The position numbers and the translations under genes are program-made. A stretch of 25,266 nucleotides of DNA from a virus: IMG/VR virus record IMGVR_UViG_3300046006_001758, positions 1 through 25,266 of that record; one strand, written 5' to 3'. Under the pieces are notes generated by a model. The model ran no database searches. It was not told the DNA's origin and saw only the letters and a list, made by a program, of their open reading frames with translations. Shown piece by piece: positions 14,832 through 22,370 of the stretch. Positions within the stretch are counted from its first letter, which is position 1. Every line of letters begins with the position of its first letter.

Positions 14832-16763
14832 TTACTCTCTCGTTTCGATGGTGTATTCGGTGGTGGTGTTGACGATTTCGTCGTTCGCGTCGCGCTTGAC
14901 GGTTTGCACGGCGCGGGTGGGGTGCTGCACGACCACTTGGGCGGGCGGCATGTTGGCCTCAAAGTTGACGGCGGGCGCGGTGACGTTGACCACAGGGGCG
15001 GCCACGTTGACGACCGGGGCGGCTTGCTGGGGCACGTTGACGACGATGGGCATTTCGGTGGCGACTTCTTTGATGTGCGCGGTCATGGCGTCGGTGAGGC
15101 CGCGCATTTGCGTCTCGATGTCGGCGGTGGACAGTTGCACGGTTGTTTGGCGGTTGTTCAGCCCAGCGATCACAGCCATCAGCTCAGTGTGTTGGCGTTG
15201 CGCCTGGTCGTTGGTAACTGCGCTGTGGCTGGGCTGATCTGTGGTGGCTTGGCTGCGGCCACCGTTGGCCTGCGTGGGCTGTGCGCCTGCGTTGGCGGCG
15301 GTTTGTGCGCCGGGTGCGCCTTCGTAGGCGGTAAGCGCCACGCCAAACTCAGCGGCCAGTGCTTGCGCTTGGCCGATGGCTTTGATGGTGTCTTCGTAGT
15401 CGTAGCCCATCGATGCGCACAGGTCTTGCGGGGCCATGAGGCCCGCTTTGACGGCCAGCACCTTGGCGTTCATGTCGCTTTGTGGGTCCACCCATTCCCA
15501 GCGGCGGGCTTGCCATTCGTGGCGGGCAAACTTGGCGGCTTTGCTGGCAGGCAGGGCCGAGCCGTTGGGCATGACGATCGCGCCCGACAGCAGCGCCATT
15601 TGCAGCCACTGTTTGTAGACGGGCTCAATAAAGCAGCCGATGAACCATTCTTGGTCGTGCGTCCAGCGGTCGCGCTCTTCCAGCGTGCCCGATCGGATGC
15701 TGGAAAAGCTGACGCCTTCCAAGTCATTGGCCAGTGAGTGATAGGCCACGCCCCAGCCGGTGGCGATGCGTTGCAGGCAGGTCTTGGCGAAGGGGCCAAA
15801 TACCTCGTTGGGGTATTTGCTGTCGTGCGGCTGAAAGCTCACGCCCTGGGGCAGTGTGTCGTAGATGCCGGGCTGGGTGGCGGTGATGGTCGCGCCCGAT
15901 GCGTCGGCCTGCCCGATGGGGGCCATGCCGTCTGGCGTGGTGAAAAAGCCGTAATGGTTGGCACCATGCTCAGCGGCCAGCAGCGCCGACAGCATGAAGC
16001 CGCCCAGGTGGTGCAGGCTGAGCATGCCGGGGGCCATCCAAGGGATCCCTCGCACTTGCTCGGCGCGGGTGACCTTGAACCGGTGCAGCATTTCGTCTGC
16101 GGCCACGCGGATGCGGTGGCGGCTGGTGCGTGTGCCGTCATTGGGGTGCGCTTCAAACAACCACACGGCCACGGGGCGGCGGTACTTGTTGACCTCCACG
16201 CCCATGATGACGGTGTTGTCGCCATAGCTGCCGTTGTGGGTGGTGTCGATGCGGTCCACATCGATGACTTGCAGCGCGAAGTTGAAGCGGTTGCCCGCGT
16301 CTGCGCCTTTGACGATGCGCACCAGAAACTCGCCATCGCTGGGCAGGCTGCCCATGATGTGGGTGCACAGGTCGGCAAAGCTCAGTTGCCCCGTCACGTC
16401 ACACGCTTGGCCCCATTCGGCCCAGGCTTGCTCGATGGCGGCATTGGCCAGGCGGTCGGGTTTGCCGGGGGAATCCTCCACCCGCGCTTGCAGGCGCACG
16501 CCCACGGGGCCGACCACGTTGTCTTCGACCATGCGCTTGAACTTGGCGGCATAGTCGTTGTTTTGCACCAGCTGGCGACCACGGCGGCGCAGCAGGTCCA
16601 GGTCTTGGTGCAGCTCTTGGTTGATGCTGTTGGCCGTGGAAAACCATTCGCTGGTCATGCGGTCCAGGCGGGCGGCTTCAAAGCGGCGCACTTGGCCCTT
16701 GGCCGGGGTGTTGCCGGTGACCCATGCGGCGGCGCGGCGGAAAATGTTGGGTTGTTGGCTCAT
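14832..16763 (-). CDS. Portal protein (lambda gpB family)
   Basis: This 643-aa protein is the portal through which DNA enters and leaves the head. The body matches lambda-family portals: N-terminal helices with RRFEAARLDRMTSEW, then NQELHQDLDLLRRRGRQLVQ, DNVVGPVGVRLQAR, QVIDVDRIDTTHNGSYGDN and GIPWMAPGMLSLHHLGGFML. The C-terminal 120 residues are an unusual low-complexity extension with an ETQMRGLTDAM helix and repeats of VVNV(A/T)AP. It lacks the ClpP-like protease that lambda has downstream; instead a HK97-like protease is fused to the capsid protein. It overlaps the phosphatase gene by ATGA. Confidence 0.95.
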   Translation of the reverse strand: MSQQPNIFRRAAAWVTGNTPAKGQVRRFEAARLDRMTSEWFSTANSINQELHQDLDLLRRRGRQLVQNNDYAAKFKRMVEDNVVGPVGVRLQARVEDSPGKPDRLANAAIEQAWAEWGQACDVTGQLSFADLCTHIMGSLPSDGEFLVRIVKGADAGNRFNFALQVIDVDRIDTTHNGSYGDNTVIMGVEVNKYRRPVAVWLFEAHPNDGTRTSRHRIRVAADEMLHRFKVTRAEQVRGIPWMAPGMLSLHHLGGFMLSALLAAEHGANHYGFFTTPDGMAPIGQADASGATITATQPGIYDTLPQGVSFQPHDSKYPNEVFGPFAKTCLQRIATGWGVAYHSLANDLEGVSFSSIRSGTLEERDRWTHDQEWFIGCFIEPVYKQWLQMALLSGAIVMPNGSALPASKAAKFARHEWQARRWEWVDPQSDMNAKVLAVKAGLMAPQDLCASMGYDYEDTIKAIGQAQALAAEFGVALTAYEGAPGAQTAANAGAQPTQANGGRSQATTDQPSHSAVTNDQAQRQHTELMAVIAGLNNRQTTVQLSTADIETQMRGLTDAMTAHIKEVATEMPIVVNVPQQAAPVVNVAAPVVNVTAPAVNFEANMPPAQVVVQHPTRAVQTVKRDANDEIVNTTTEYTIETRE

Positions 16764-17506
16764 GCGAAAAAGGCCTCTTGTTCTGGCTGGCGGGGCTTTT
16801 TGGTGTGGCTGGCCTTACCCATCGTGGACGCATCGAGGATGGTGAAACCGTTGCCCTTGGGGTGCCAGCCCGCCGTGTCAATGAAGATCGTGTTGCCCAG
16901 GCTGGTCACGCGCTCCATAGGCGTGTGACCGACAACCACGGCGTCAACGCCCGAAACCATCGAGTCGTCCATGTTGTTGATGCGGTCACGCGACCACGTA
17001 GCCATCATGGTCAGGTGATCGCGTTGCATTGGGGTGAGGTCGTCTCGTTGAAGATCGACTGCAAAGGCTGTCCAGTCGTTGGATGGGCAGCCCGCATGGA
17101 CGATGCCCAACAGGCCCAAATCCGTTTCCAGCTCAATTGCGATCGGCAGCGCAGCGAATGCGTCGGCGTAAAGCTGGCGCACCTCGGGCGTGTTGCCGAC
17201 ATTCCAAGCGCCACCATTGGCCACGTAGTTCGACCGATCACCCATGCCTTGCGCCCAGTCGATGGCCATGCCTTCGTGATTGCCCTGCACGGCGTGAAAC
17301 CATGGCTTGGCCAGCCATTCAAGCGCATCGTCTGACTCTGGCCCACGGTCGACAAGATCACCGACCGAAAACAGGCGGTCGCCCGCCTCTGGGTTGAAGC
17401 CAACTTCATCCAGCAAGGATTGCAATTTGGTGAAGTGGCCGTGGATGTCGCCCACGATCAGATCGCGGCCCGTGGTGTTTTTGGCGAATTTCTTGAACAG
17501 AGTCAT
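16760..17506 (-). CDS. PP2A-type serine/threonine protein phosphatase (metallophosphoesterase)
   Basis: This 248-aa enzyme has the complete PPP-family motif set. GDIHG carries D20 and H22, GDLVDRGP carries D50 and R54, and GNHE carries N76 and H77. HAG with H137 and VVVGHTPM with H194 complete the set. These spacings match the lambda protein phosphatase closely, and the residues bind two metal ions and the phosphate. It should dephosphorylate Ser/Thr, possibly also Tyr or His, residues in host or phage proteins. The gene lies in the middle of the head operon between connector and portal, with ATGA overlaps on both sides and a GAGG binding site. It is therefore co-expressed with late structural proteins, unlike lambda's gene in the nin region. 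Substrate unknown. Confidence 0.92.
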   Translation of the reverse strand: MTLFKKFAKNTTGRDLIVGDIHGHFTKLQSLLDEVGFNPEAGDRLFSVGDLVDRGPESDDALEWLAKPWFHAVQGNHEGMAIDWAQGMGDRSNYVANGGAWNVGNTPEVRQLYADAFAALPIAIELETDLGLLGIVHAGCPSNDWTAFAVDLQRDDLTPMQRDHLTMMATWSRDRINNMDDSMVSGVDAVVVGHTPMERVTSLGNTIFIDTAGWHPKGNGFTILDASTMGKASHTKKPRQPEQEAFFA

Positions 17507-18060
17507 GCGCCAAACCTCACGTAAATGCGGCCAGGCACACCGCCCGTGCCGTTGGCGGCGTTGGTGGCGGCTTGCTCGCGGGCCACTTCGCCTTTGAGGC
17601 GGTCGCGCAGTTGCAGCAGTTCGCCCATGCTGTAGTGTTTGAGGCGGCGGCCTGCGATTTCGTACTCTTGCACGTTGCTGGTGGCGGTCTTGAGCATGAC
17701 GGCCTCAACGGCGTCGAGCATGACTTTGCTGGGGGTGCGGCTGTCGAGGGTGGCCACGCTGAAAGATGGCTCGACCACGATCTGGCCCGTGCCCACGGTG
17801 TAGACCTCGCCCGCGTTGCTGACCTGCGCCCGCCAGGTGTAGGTGCCCGCCACCCACGCGGCGGTGGTGGCTGCGCTGGCGGTGGCCAGGTGGTCATCGC
17901 CCTGCGCGGTGGCCGTGATGGTGATCTTGGCCGTGGCGTTGATGAGTGTGTAAACCAGCGCCCAGCCCGCGCTGGCAGGGTAGTCGGCCAGCGTCTTAAG
18001 CCACTTGGCGGTGTCGCCCGCAATGATGCGGAGGGGTTCGGTGGTGGGGGTGGTGGTCAC
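17503..18060 (-). CDS. Two-domain head protein: beta-sandwich plus gpW-like joining segment
   Basis: This 185-aa protein has an N-terminal beta domain (about residues 5-95: PLRIIAGDTAKWLKTL, WALVYTLINATAKITI, AGTYTWRAQVS) resembling small Ig-like phage domains. The C-terminal helical part has LDAVEAVMLKTATSNVQEY, IAGRRLKHYSMGELLQLRD and EVAREQAA. The helical part recalls gpW-type head-tail joining proteins, which have a similar ATVQ...GRR..Y...DL pattern. It lies between terminase and portal, as lambda W does. The start is a GTG at 18060, giving MTTTP, the usual beginning of this protein type. A TTG form starting at 18144 would run through the terminator tail and repeat. Function is inferred. 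Confidence 0.75.
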   Translation of the reverse strand: MTTTPTTEPLRIIAGDTAKWLKTLADYPASAGWALVYTLINATAKITITATAQGDDHLATASAATTAAWVAGTYTWRAQVSNAGEVYTVGTGQIVVEPSFSVATLDSRTPSKVMLDAVEAVMLKTATSNVQEYEIAGRRLKHYSMGELLQLRDRLKGEVAREQAATNAANGTGGVPGRIYVRFGA

Positions 18061-18100
18061 GGTGCTTCGGTGTGGTTTGCACCGAATGTCACCGCTGTGA

Positions 18101-18133
18101 TGTTCACTTGTTAAGCAAAACGGTGAACACTTC
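18101..18133 (-). repeat. 33-bp dispersed repeat with inverted repeat, copy 2
   Basis: This copy is identical to 11713-11745 and includes TGTTCAC (18101-18107) and GTGAACA (18123-18129). It lies 14 bases downstream of an intrinsic terminator and 40 bases upstream of the first head gene's GTG start, where a new promoter is needed. TTAACA (18114-18109) occupies the same place as in copy 1. The following bases are only partly conserved and the -10 is weak. Confidence 0.9.
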
Positions 18134-18146
18134 GCCCAGCCCAAAG

Positions 18147-18192
18147 AAAAACCCCCGCGCTCCTGGTGCGCTCGTCAGCGCGGAGGCGGGGG
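18147..18192 (-). terminator. Intrinsic transcription terminator
   Basis: On the minus strand CCCCCGCCTCC (18192-18182) pairs with GGAG-C-GCGGGGG (18163-18152), 11 base pairs with one bulged C. It is followed at once by TTTTT (18151-18147) and a further CTTT. It lies directly after the 63-aa gene and before repeat copy 2. It should end transcription from the replication/packaging side and isolate the head operon, unless antitermination operates. Confidence 0.88.
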
Positions 18193-18210
18193 CCGTGTTG
18201 TTGGTTTTGT

Positions 18211-18402
18211 TTATTTAGGCGTTTGCCCGTGAAAGTAGCGCATCGGCAGCGGCTGCAGCCTGTCGGCCTGCACATGCTCCACCGGGCCAAGCCCCCAGCC
18301 ATCGTCCACCAGCCGCCGCACCGGCACCGTGACCCCGCCCGATTTCATGGCCATGACCTTGGCCTGGTGGAATAGGTAGAGGTGGCCTTGTTGGGCGGTC
18401 AT
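18211..18402 (-). CDS. Small hypothetical protein before the terminator
   Basis: This 63-aa protein starts three bases after the stop of the Mor-like gene, with a strong AAGGGG binding site overlapping that stop. It ends just ahead of the intrinsic terminator, so it is the last gene of its transcript. It contains QGHLYLFHQAKVMAMKSGG and LVDDGWGLGPVEHVQADRLQPL, mixed alpha/beta with no motif I recognise. Small partners of this kind occur near terminase genes in many prophages, function unknown. Confidence 0.65.
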   Translation of the reverse strand: MTAQQGHLYLFHQAKVMAMKSGGVTVPVRRLVDDGWGLGPVEHVQADRLQPLPMRYFHGQTPK

Positions 18403-18405
18403 GCC

Positions 18406-18813
18406 TTACCCCTTGCTGTTGATGATTTTCCAAAGCGCTGTGCGCCCCAGCCCGTAGCGGCGCTCCAGCAGGGCCATGCGCTCGCCGTTTTGGTGGTCGC
18501 GCAAAATGGATGCGTTGCGGCTGCTGCGTTCGCGGCGGGCGGTTTCTGTCGTGCTGGGGATGTAGACCCGATCCCCTGCGTATTCGCGGTGTTTTTGTTC
18601 GCTGACTTTCAGGGCCAGCGCTTGCAGCTGGTCGCGGTGCTCGGTCAGCGCGGCGCAAAAGTCAGGGGCCAACTGCAGCACGGCGTCGAGCACATCGTCG
18701 ATCAGGTCATCGGGCGCGGCCACAAATGCGGGGGTGACCATTTTCTTGGCATCAGGCAAATGGTCGTCCAGCAGGTCGGCGGGCGTGGCGGTGGCGGTGG
18801 CTTTTTTCACCAT
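18406..18813 (-). CDS. Mor/C-family transcription activator
   Basis: This 135-aa protein resembles the middle-gene activator Mor of phage Mu. An N-terminal acidic helical dimerisation part (DDLIDDVLDAVLQLAPDF) is followed by the short strand GDRVYIPS at residues 80-87, the same GxVYIP signature as Mor. Residues about 100-131 form a helix-turn-helix (ILRDHQNG, MALLERRYGLGRTALWKII). Mor binds a dyad next to weak promoters and recruits RNA polymerase. Here the gene overlaps the terminase end by seven bases. It is followed by one small gene, a terminator and the first of two identical sites containing an inverted repeat. Control of the late head operon is therefore a reasonable inference. The binding site itself is not known. 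Confidence 0.85.
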   Translation of the reverse strand: MVKKATATATPADLLDDHLPDAKKMVTPAFVAAPDDLIDDVLDAVLQLAPDFCAALTEHRDQLQALALKVSEQKHREYAGDRVYIPSTTETARRERSSRNASILRDHQNGERMALLERRYGLGRTALWKIINSKG

Positions 18814-20864
18814 GTTCGGGCGTTTCCTGGTTGGCGCGATGGGCGGCGCATTTGGGGGCGGTTTTGCTGGGCTTGGGCAGCGGCGGCTTGCAGGTCGGCG
18901 GCTGCGTCCGGACCCGTAAATTTATCTGGTTGTTCGCTGTTTGTGTCAGTGTTTGTGGCTGGCAATGCAAACAAATCTCCGCTGCGGGGTTGCACGGCGT
19001 CTTCCAGCTTTTCCCACATGGCCGAGGTGTAGGCGTGCAGGCCCAGGGCGTGGGTGCAAAAAATGGCGTAGACGGTGCAGTCCAGCACTTCGTTGCGGGC
19101 GCGTTTGGTGTTGACCCACTTGTATTCAATGCCCCGGCTGGTCTTTTGCGGCACGCGGCTTTCGGCTGTGAGCTGGGTGTAGAACTCGATGGGCAGGTCT
19201 TTGGAAAAGTGCACGTATCCCGCGCCGGGCTGGGTGACCATGAGGCGGCCATAAACCAGGTCTTTGGCGGTGTCGGTGCCCACGTACCACAGGCGCACGC
19301 CGCGCTTGAGCACTTGGCCGCGCCAATTGACGTCTTGAATGGTGGCTTTGCCCTTGACCATTTTGCTGGGCTGCGGGTCACCGCGCACGGCAAACACGCG
19401 CATGCGTTCGCGGTTGCGGCAGTAGTTGTAGGCCTGGTGCGTGAAGTGGCCGCCCGTGTCCACGGCCATGGCTTCGATTTTCATGCCGCGCCCGTTGGCG
19501 TGGCTGAAAACGGTCTCGCGGTAGGTGTCGAGCTTGTCCCATTCGCGCTCGTCGGCGGGGTTGGCGGGAATGACGGTGTAGTCGACCGCCCACATCTCTT
19601 CGCCCTTGCCGATGGCCCAGGTGACCAGCTCGAAGCGGTTGTCTTGCACGTCGCACCCGGTGACCAAAACCAAGCCACCGAAGGGCACGGTGAAGCGTTT
19701 GTAGCTTTCGGCACGCAGGGCCAGGGCGTTTTCGTCGGCCTTCTCGAGCGTTTCTTCCCAGCACTCGCCCAGCGTTTCGTTGACAAAGCCTTCCAGCGGG
19801 CCAGTCTCGCCTGCCTTCTTTTTGGTGTTGGCTTCCAAAAACTCGCGCACGATGTCTGGCCATGAGCGCTGGGGGCTGTAGGCCGTCCAGATGTGAAAGG
19901 CCACATGGCGCGGGGCGTTGCGCTTGTCGCCGTGGGCGTTGCGCCACACGCCGTCGTGGCCATAGCGGTATTCGCCGCACTCGCTCACCCAGCACGCGCC
20001 TTGCTCCCACAGCTTCAGGTAGTCGGCCTGCGTGATGGTGCCCCGGCAATGCGGGCACACATGGCGCACGGTGGACGGGTCCGCGCCGTCCCACTTGAAG
20101 CCGTGGTCTACCTTGGCCCCGCCCCATGCCAACGGGTGCTCGGCCTCGCAGTGTGGGCAGGTGATGTGGTAGGTCACCCGCGCATCGGCGTGCTCTTCGC
20201 GGTATTCCACATGGCTCAAGCCTTTGACCCGTGGCGTGCTGCCCGCGATCAGCTTGGGGAACGGGGCCCCTTCCAGGCGGCCACGCGCCAGGGTGATCGG
20301 GTCCGACGATTTCTCGATCTTTTGGTCAAAGCCGTCGGCTTCGTCCAGCATGGCCACGGCCACAGTGATGCGCCGGTAAGCCCGCGCCGCCTTGCCGCCC
20401 AAAATGTGCAGCACCGAGCCCAAGAACGACTTGAGCTTCATGGTGTCTTCTTTGCCCGTCAACAGCACCGGCTTGATCGCGTCCACATCGCGCAGCATCG
20501 GGTCAACCTCAGACTTGACAAAGCTGTCACGGTCATCGTCGGTCGGCTGCCACAGCGCCTGCTTGCGGCGGCGGTGGGCTGCGTTGTACGCCATAAACGC
20601 CAAAAGCGTTTTGGAATAGCCAACCCGCTTGGCTTTGCGCATGGTCACTTCCTCAATGTCATCATTGCTGAAGGCGTCCATCCAGCCTCGCTGGAATGGA
20701 TATGCGGTCCACCGCCCTTGGGTGTGACTTGCTTCGGCGCTCAAAAAGAAATGCTCCTCTGCCCAGGCGCTCAAAGTCTGTGGCGCCACAGCCTGCAAGG
20801 GCGACAAGCCGGTGGTGATCGCCGCCAATACAGCTTGCAGGGTTTCGGATGGAGCTCGGCTCAT
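18807..20864 (-). CDS. Terminase large subunit (GpA family)
   Basis: This 685-aa packaging motor has the lambda gpA layout. An N-terminal ATPase has a deviant Walker A (KRVGYSKT, residues 79-86) and Walker B MLDEAD (172-177). A zinc-binding loop contains CPHC (236-239) and CPHC (270-273). The C-terminal nuclease starts with TGCDVQDNRFE (presumed metal ligand D405) and includes AVDTGGHFT. The final 60 residues are a low-complexity Ala/Gln/Pro/Arg tail that probably docks on the portal. It translocates DNA into the prohead and cuts concatemers; GpA relatives typically use cos ends. The start overlaps the small subunit stop by ATGA. Confidence 0.96.
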   Translation of the reverse strand: MSRAPSETLQAVLAAITTGLSPLQAVAPQTLSAWAEEHFFLSAEASHTQGRWTAYPFQRGWMDAFSNDDIEEVTMRKAKRVGYSKTLLAFMAYNAAHRRRKQALWQPTDDDRDSFVKSEVDPMLRDVDAIKPVLLTGKEDTMKLKSFLGSVLHILGGKAARAYRRITVAVAMLDEADGFDQKIEKSSDPITLARGRLEGAPFPKLIAGSTPRVKGLSHVEYREEHADARVTYHITCPHCEAEHPLAWGGAKVDHGFKWDGADPSTVRHVCPHCRGTITQADYLKLWEQGACWVSECGEYRYGHDGVWRNAHGDKRNAPRHVAFHIWTAYSPQRSWPDIVREFLEANTKKKAGETGPLEGFVNETLGECWEETLEKADENALALRAESYKRFTVPFGGLVLVTGCDVQDNRFELVTWAIGKGEEMWAVDYTVIPANPADEREWDKLDTYRETVFSHANGRGMKIEAMAVDTGGHFTHQAYNYCRNRERMRVFAVRGDPQPSKMVKGKATIQDVNWRGQVLKRGVRLWYVGTDTAKDLVYGRLMVTQPGAGYVHFSKDLPIEFYTQLTAESRVPQKTSRGIEYKWVNTKRARNEVLDCTVYAIFCTHALGLHAYTSAMWEKLEDAVQPRSGDLFALPATNTDTNSEQPDKFTGPDAAADLQAAAAQAQQNRPQMRRPSRQPGNARTW

Positions 20865-21385
20865 TCGTCGTCCTCGGCTTCAAATTCGGCATCGTCAGCC
20901 GGTGCAAGGTTCTTGGCCACCAGGTCAGCCGTGGCCCGCACCCACTCGTTGCGGGCGTTGGCCAGCAGGCTCATCACCTGGTCACGCGCAGCCTCGGGCA
21001 AGTCGGGGCAGGTTTTGCGCAGGGCGGCGGGCAGCTGGTCGAAGCGCTCCACCACCGACTGGCTGGCCGTGGCCAACACCTCAGACAGCAGCCCGATCGG
21101 CGCGTACTCACCACGCGCCAAGGCGTTTTTGATTTCTTGGCCCTCGCGCTGAGAGCGCTTGAGCGCCGCCGACTCTTGCGCCGGGTCCAGGCCGTCAGCC
21201 GTGTCACCCAGCCGCCCAGCCGCTTGCTCACGCAGCCGCCCGCAGTAGGCCAAGATCAACCCGCCCATGCTTTCATCGGCAGGCAGCTTGCCCTCGGTGA
21301 TCATGGCGTTGATGGCTTGCTTGGTCGTGCCCACCACCGAGGCCACCACCGTCTGCACAGCAGGCACTTGCAGGTCAATCATCAT
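20861..21385 (-). CDS. Terminase small subunit (Nu1-like)
   Basis: This 174-aa protein directly precedes the large terminase with an ATGA overlap. The N-terminus (VPAVQTVVASVVGTTKQAINAMITEGKLP) is a winged-helix/HTH-like DNA-binding domain similar to gpNu1-type subunits. The central helix is LKRSQREGQEIKNALARGEY. A Leu/Ala-rich helical part and an acidic end (APADDAEFEAEDDE) are the likely contact to the large subunit. It should bind the packaging site near cos. Two adjacent ATGs at 21385 and 21382 compete; a GAGGGG lies 10-13 bases upstream. Confidence 0.85.
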   Translation of the reverse strand: MMIDLQVPAVQTVVASVVGTTKQAINAMITEGKLPADESMGGLILAYCGRLREQAAGRLGDTADGLDPAQESAALKRSQREGQEIKNALARGEYAPIGLLSEVLATASQSVVERFDQLPAALRKTCPDLPEAARDQVMSLLANARNEWVRATADLVAKNLAPADDAEFEAEDDE

Positions 21386-21502
21386 GTCGGGTCAACCCCT
21401 CTATGAAAATCATGAAACAGTGGATTCCCGCGCTTCGATTCGACCCGTGATACACCCATGGGAAGAACCTGGACACGGGGGGTCGTGGTGGGGTGATCCA
21501 AA
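21386..21502. other. Intergenic region upstream of terminase, candidate packaging (cos) region
   Basis: These 117 bases between the HNH endonuclease and the small terminase hold the largest non-coding space in the packaging block. An imperfect dyad pairs CGACCCGTG (21441-21449) with CACGGGGGGTCG (21474-21485), with a three-base bulge and 24-base loop. There is no T-run for a terminator. In lambda and HK97-type phages cos lies next to the small terminase and HNH genes, so this is where a cos site would be sought. I cannot identify the cut site. Confidence 0.35.
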
Positions 21503-22369
21503 TCAAAGAAGGAACAGAACTGCATCACTCTTCTCCATGTTTTGTTTTGCCCACATCGGGCGCAGGTTTGTAAAGTGATTGAGTGCAATCAAATCCTCTT
21601 CTGACTTTGCCGTAGCCAGTGGGATGATGTGATCGATGTGAATCTCTGAACCAAGTGTGGCCCAACTCATTCCTTTTGTGAACTGCCGCTCAATGTGTTC
21701 TTTTAGTTCTTTGGCTGTGCATCCCAATATCTGCATCGTCTTGCTTGTTTTGGTATACCCACCGCGCTTAAGCGCGTCTTTTAGTCGTTTCTTTATGTTT
21801 TCTCTTAGCTTGAACAAGGGATCTTCTTTGCGCTTTTCCCGAAGCCTTTTGTTCACGAGATCTCTGTTTTCTGTTTTGTAACGTTTTGAAGCGGCACGCA
21901 TTTGCGCTGCGTTCTTTTTGTACAAATCTCTTCTTCTTGCTAAGTGCGCCGCTTTGTTTTTATCTCTTCTCTCTTTGCTTTTTTGTGCATCACACGCCTT
22001 GCACAAAGGCATTAATCCATCACTGGCTGCAGCGTTCTTGCTAAAGCGGCCTACATTCAAAACAGATTCACATCGTCTGCATAGCTTCATGCCCGCATCT
22101 TTAAGGCGCTGAAGCTCCACGTCTTTTGACTGTTTCTCAGCGTGTAACTGGTAAGCCTTTACATGAGCATCTTTCAGCGCATACCTTCCCGTCTTTGGTG
22201 GGTTATGTGTGGCCGCAATGGCTCGCAATTTGTTTTTTCGTTCGCGCCTGTAGTCTGTTGGTGTTTGCTCTTCTGATTGTTTGTTCCAGGCGCGAATCTC
22301 GCGGCCTTCTGCTTCGGCTTTTTTTCGCCTTTGTTTTCTGCATCGGAGTGCGTTTTTACTGATGGCCAT
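21503..22369 (-). CDS. HNH endonuclease with zinc-finger-like domain
   Basis: This 288-aa very basic protein has a C-terminal HNH nuclease. HIDHIIPL places H244, D246 and H247, followed by N264/H265 (ALNHFTNLRP) and N277 (WAKQNMEKSD). A C4 knuckle at C97, C100, C123 and C126 (LCRRC and PLCKAC) precedes it, and a long Arg/Lys helical linker joins them. The final residues are the usual HNH end plus AVLFLL. The DNA is clearly richer in A+T than the flanking genes, suggesting recent arrival. It begins one base after the gpZ stop and lies beside terminase. It may therefore be a free-standing homing endonuclease or, as for HK97 gp74, a helper of terminase at cos. Confidence 0.88.
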   Translation of the reverse strand: MAISKNALRCRKQRRKKAEAEGREIRAWNKQSEEQTPTDYRRERKNKLRAIAATHNPPKTGRYALKDAHVKAYQLHAEKQSKDVELQRLKDAGMKLCRRCESVLNVGRFSKNAAASDGLMPLCKACDAQKSKERRDKNKAAHLARRRDLYKKNAAQMRAASKRYKTENRDLVNKRLREKRKEDPLFKLRENIKKRLKDALKRGGYTKTSKTMQILGCTAKELKEHIERQFTKGMSWATLGSEIHIDHIIPLATAKSEEDLIALNHFTNLRPMWAKQNMEKSDAVLFLL

Positions 22370-22370
22370 G

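Noticed and set aside
18061-18144. Longer TTG start for the connector-like gene
   Set aside because: It would translate the terminator tail and the whole repeat. The peptide CSPFCLTSEHH it gives occurs in another frame-open extension only because the DNA repeat is identical.
21430-21450. tRNA-like TCGAATC stretch before terminase
   Set aside because: No acceptor, D or anticodon arms can be drawn around it; the similarity to a T-loop is accidental.
21386-21588. Short frame overlapping the intergenic gap and HNH end (about 68 codons)
   Set aside because: It overlaps the well-supported HNH C-terminus in another frame, and its product has no recognisable pattern.
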